NCBI GenBank assembly: GCA_963734965.1
Contig: CAVTJK010000003.1
Coordinates: 310,001-374,000, forward strand
Reading direction: 5' to 3'
DNA: 64,000 bases
Origin: UBA4742 sp963734965
Lineage (GTDB): Bacteria; Actinomycetota; Acidimicrobiia; Acidimicrobiales; Acidimicrobilacustridaceae
Position 1 is the first letter of the stretch; each line of letters opens with the position of its first letter. This document shows, piece by piece, positions 63,521 through 64,000 of the stretch. The notes beneath the pieces were generated by a model that was given only the letters and a program-made list of their open reading frames with translations, did no database searches and had not been told where the DNA came from. The translations under genes and the position numbers were made by a program.

Positions 63521-64000
63521 ATGAAGAGGATCCGCATCGTCAACGTCGTCCTGATCGTCGCCGCCCTGCTGGCCGGCGTCGCGATCTGGAGCTCGGTCCA
63601 CGCCTCGGCGTCGGCCAAGTCGACCACCGTCACCGTGGCGGCCAAGAAGGGCACCGTCCTCGCGTCGGTGTCCGAGTCGGGCACCGTGCAGTCGGCCGGC
63701 ACCGACGACCTCAACTTCCAGACCAGCGGCACGCTCATCGAGGTCGACGTCGTGGCGGGCCAGAAGGTCCAGGCCGGCCAGGTGCTGGCCAAGATCGATC
63801 CGACGAGCGCGCAGCAGCAGCTCGCGGTGGCTCAGGCCCAGTTGGCCACCGCCCAGGCCCAGTTGGCCGAGGCCGAGGCGGGCGGATCGACCGGCGCCAA
63901 CGGCGCATCGGGGTCGGGGTCTTCGGCCACGGCTTCGACGTCGAGCGGCCAGAGCGTGTCGGCCGCCCAGAGCCTGGCCCAGGCCGACCAGGCCCAGCTC
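63521..64000 (+). CDS. Efflux periplasmic adaptor (MacA/HlyD-like), partial
   Basis: ATG 63521 opens a frame that runs off the right edge. An N-terminal signal anchor (RIRIVNVVLIVAALLAGVAIW) is followed by a barrel-sandwich lipoyl half (GTVLASVSESGTVQS, GTLIEVDVVAGQKVQAGQVLAKIDP). A coiled coil starts at QQQLAVAQAQLATAQAQLAEAEAG. A Gly/Ser-rich insert then interrupts the helix (GANGASGSGSSATASTSSG). The gene would continue with the second half of the sandwich and probably precede a MacB-like ATPase/permease. Confidence 0.85.
   Translation, partial: MKRIRIVNVVLIVAALLAGVAIWSSVHASASAKSTTVTVAAKKGTVLASVSESGTVQSAGTDDLNFQTSGTLIEVDVVAGQKVQAGQVLAKIDPTSAQQQLAVAQAQLATAQAQLAEAEAGGSTGANGASGSGSSATASTSSGQSVSAAQSLAQADQAQL

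Overview
The window is very GC-rich (about 70 % by eye) and has compact actinobacterial gene layout: many GTG starts, 4-bp ATGA/GTGA overlaps, mycothiol-associated enzyme families, an LLM/F420-type oxidoreductase, and a galU-moeA(glp)-moaA-moaC-glpR/sepX-like neighbourhood. I infer a member of Actinomycetota, most likely the Acidimicrobiia (class-level placement is a guess). No plasmid, phage, insertion sequence, rRNA or CRISPR array is visible. The stretch looks like a chromosomal contig, probably from a long-read or metagenome assembly, because many otherwise well-conserved genes are broken by single-base indels, mostly +1 insertions.

Layout. 1-5.0 kb: end of a membrane protein, a pseudo-receiver protein with RR-x-G-x-D-R-R repeats, a tandem/inverted repeat block, and two heavily frameshifted convergent GGDEF-EAL genes whose cyclase motifs are degenerate. 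5.1-9.4 kb: universal stress protein, small regulator-like protein, mycothiol-dependent isomerase-family protein, DsbA-like protein, crotonase and a membrane protein. 9.5-16.1 kb: an AddA/AddB-type helicase-nuclease pair. 16.2-24.9 kb: secernin-like peptidase, DUF3097 protein, ABC exporter pair, ABC-F ATPase, DinB-like protein, SDR and an NfuA-like Fe-S protein. 24.9-29.4 kb: dxs with six +1 frameshifts, a PAP2 protein and two alpha/beta hydrolases.

29.5-34.9 kb: a possible new secretion or immunity locus. Two divergent XRE regulators face each other; one reads in frame, past a strong internal ribosome-binding site, into a secreted two-cysteine protein, and is followed by an anchored extracytoplasmic protein, an ABC ATPase and two membrane proteins. 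34.9-39.6 kb: hotdog thioesterase and tldD followed by two tandem tldE/pmbA paralogues. 39.6-41.5 kb: SAF-domain protein, MTA phosphorylase and FmdB-type zinc ribbon. 41.8-46.9 kb: galU, moeA/glp, a PH-like membrane protein, moaA, moaC, a GlpR/SepX-like septal membrane protein and tRNA-Ala(CGC).

46.9-51.2 kb: a predicted conflict/immunity module on the minus strand: DUF4190-like membrane protein, a Trypco1 (CU044_2847-type) protein, then a CHAT protease fused to a seven-bladed WD40 propeller, with a Tat-exported protein downstream. 51.4-60.2 kb: small metabolic and hypothetical genes, a PAS-GAF-GGDEF protein with an intact motif, two amidohydrolases, an LLM oxidoreductase and a DUF2127 membrane protein. 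60.2-64.0 kb: an OmpR/EnvZ-type two-component system followed by a cysteine-repeat lipoprotein and the start of a MacA/HlyD-type adaptor; a shared 11-bp motif upstream of both units suggests that the regulator controls itself and the export genes.
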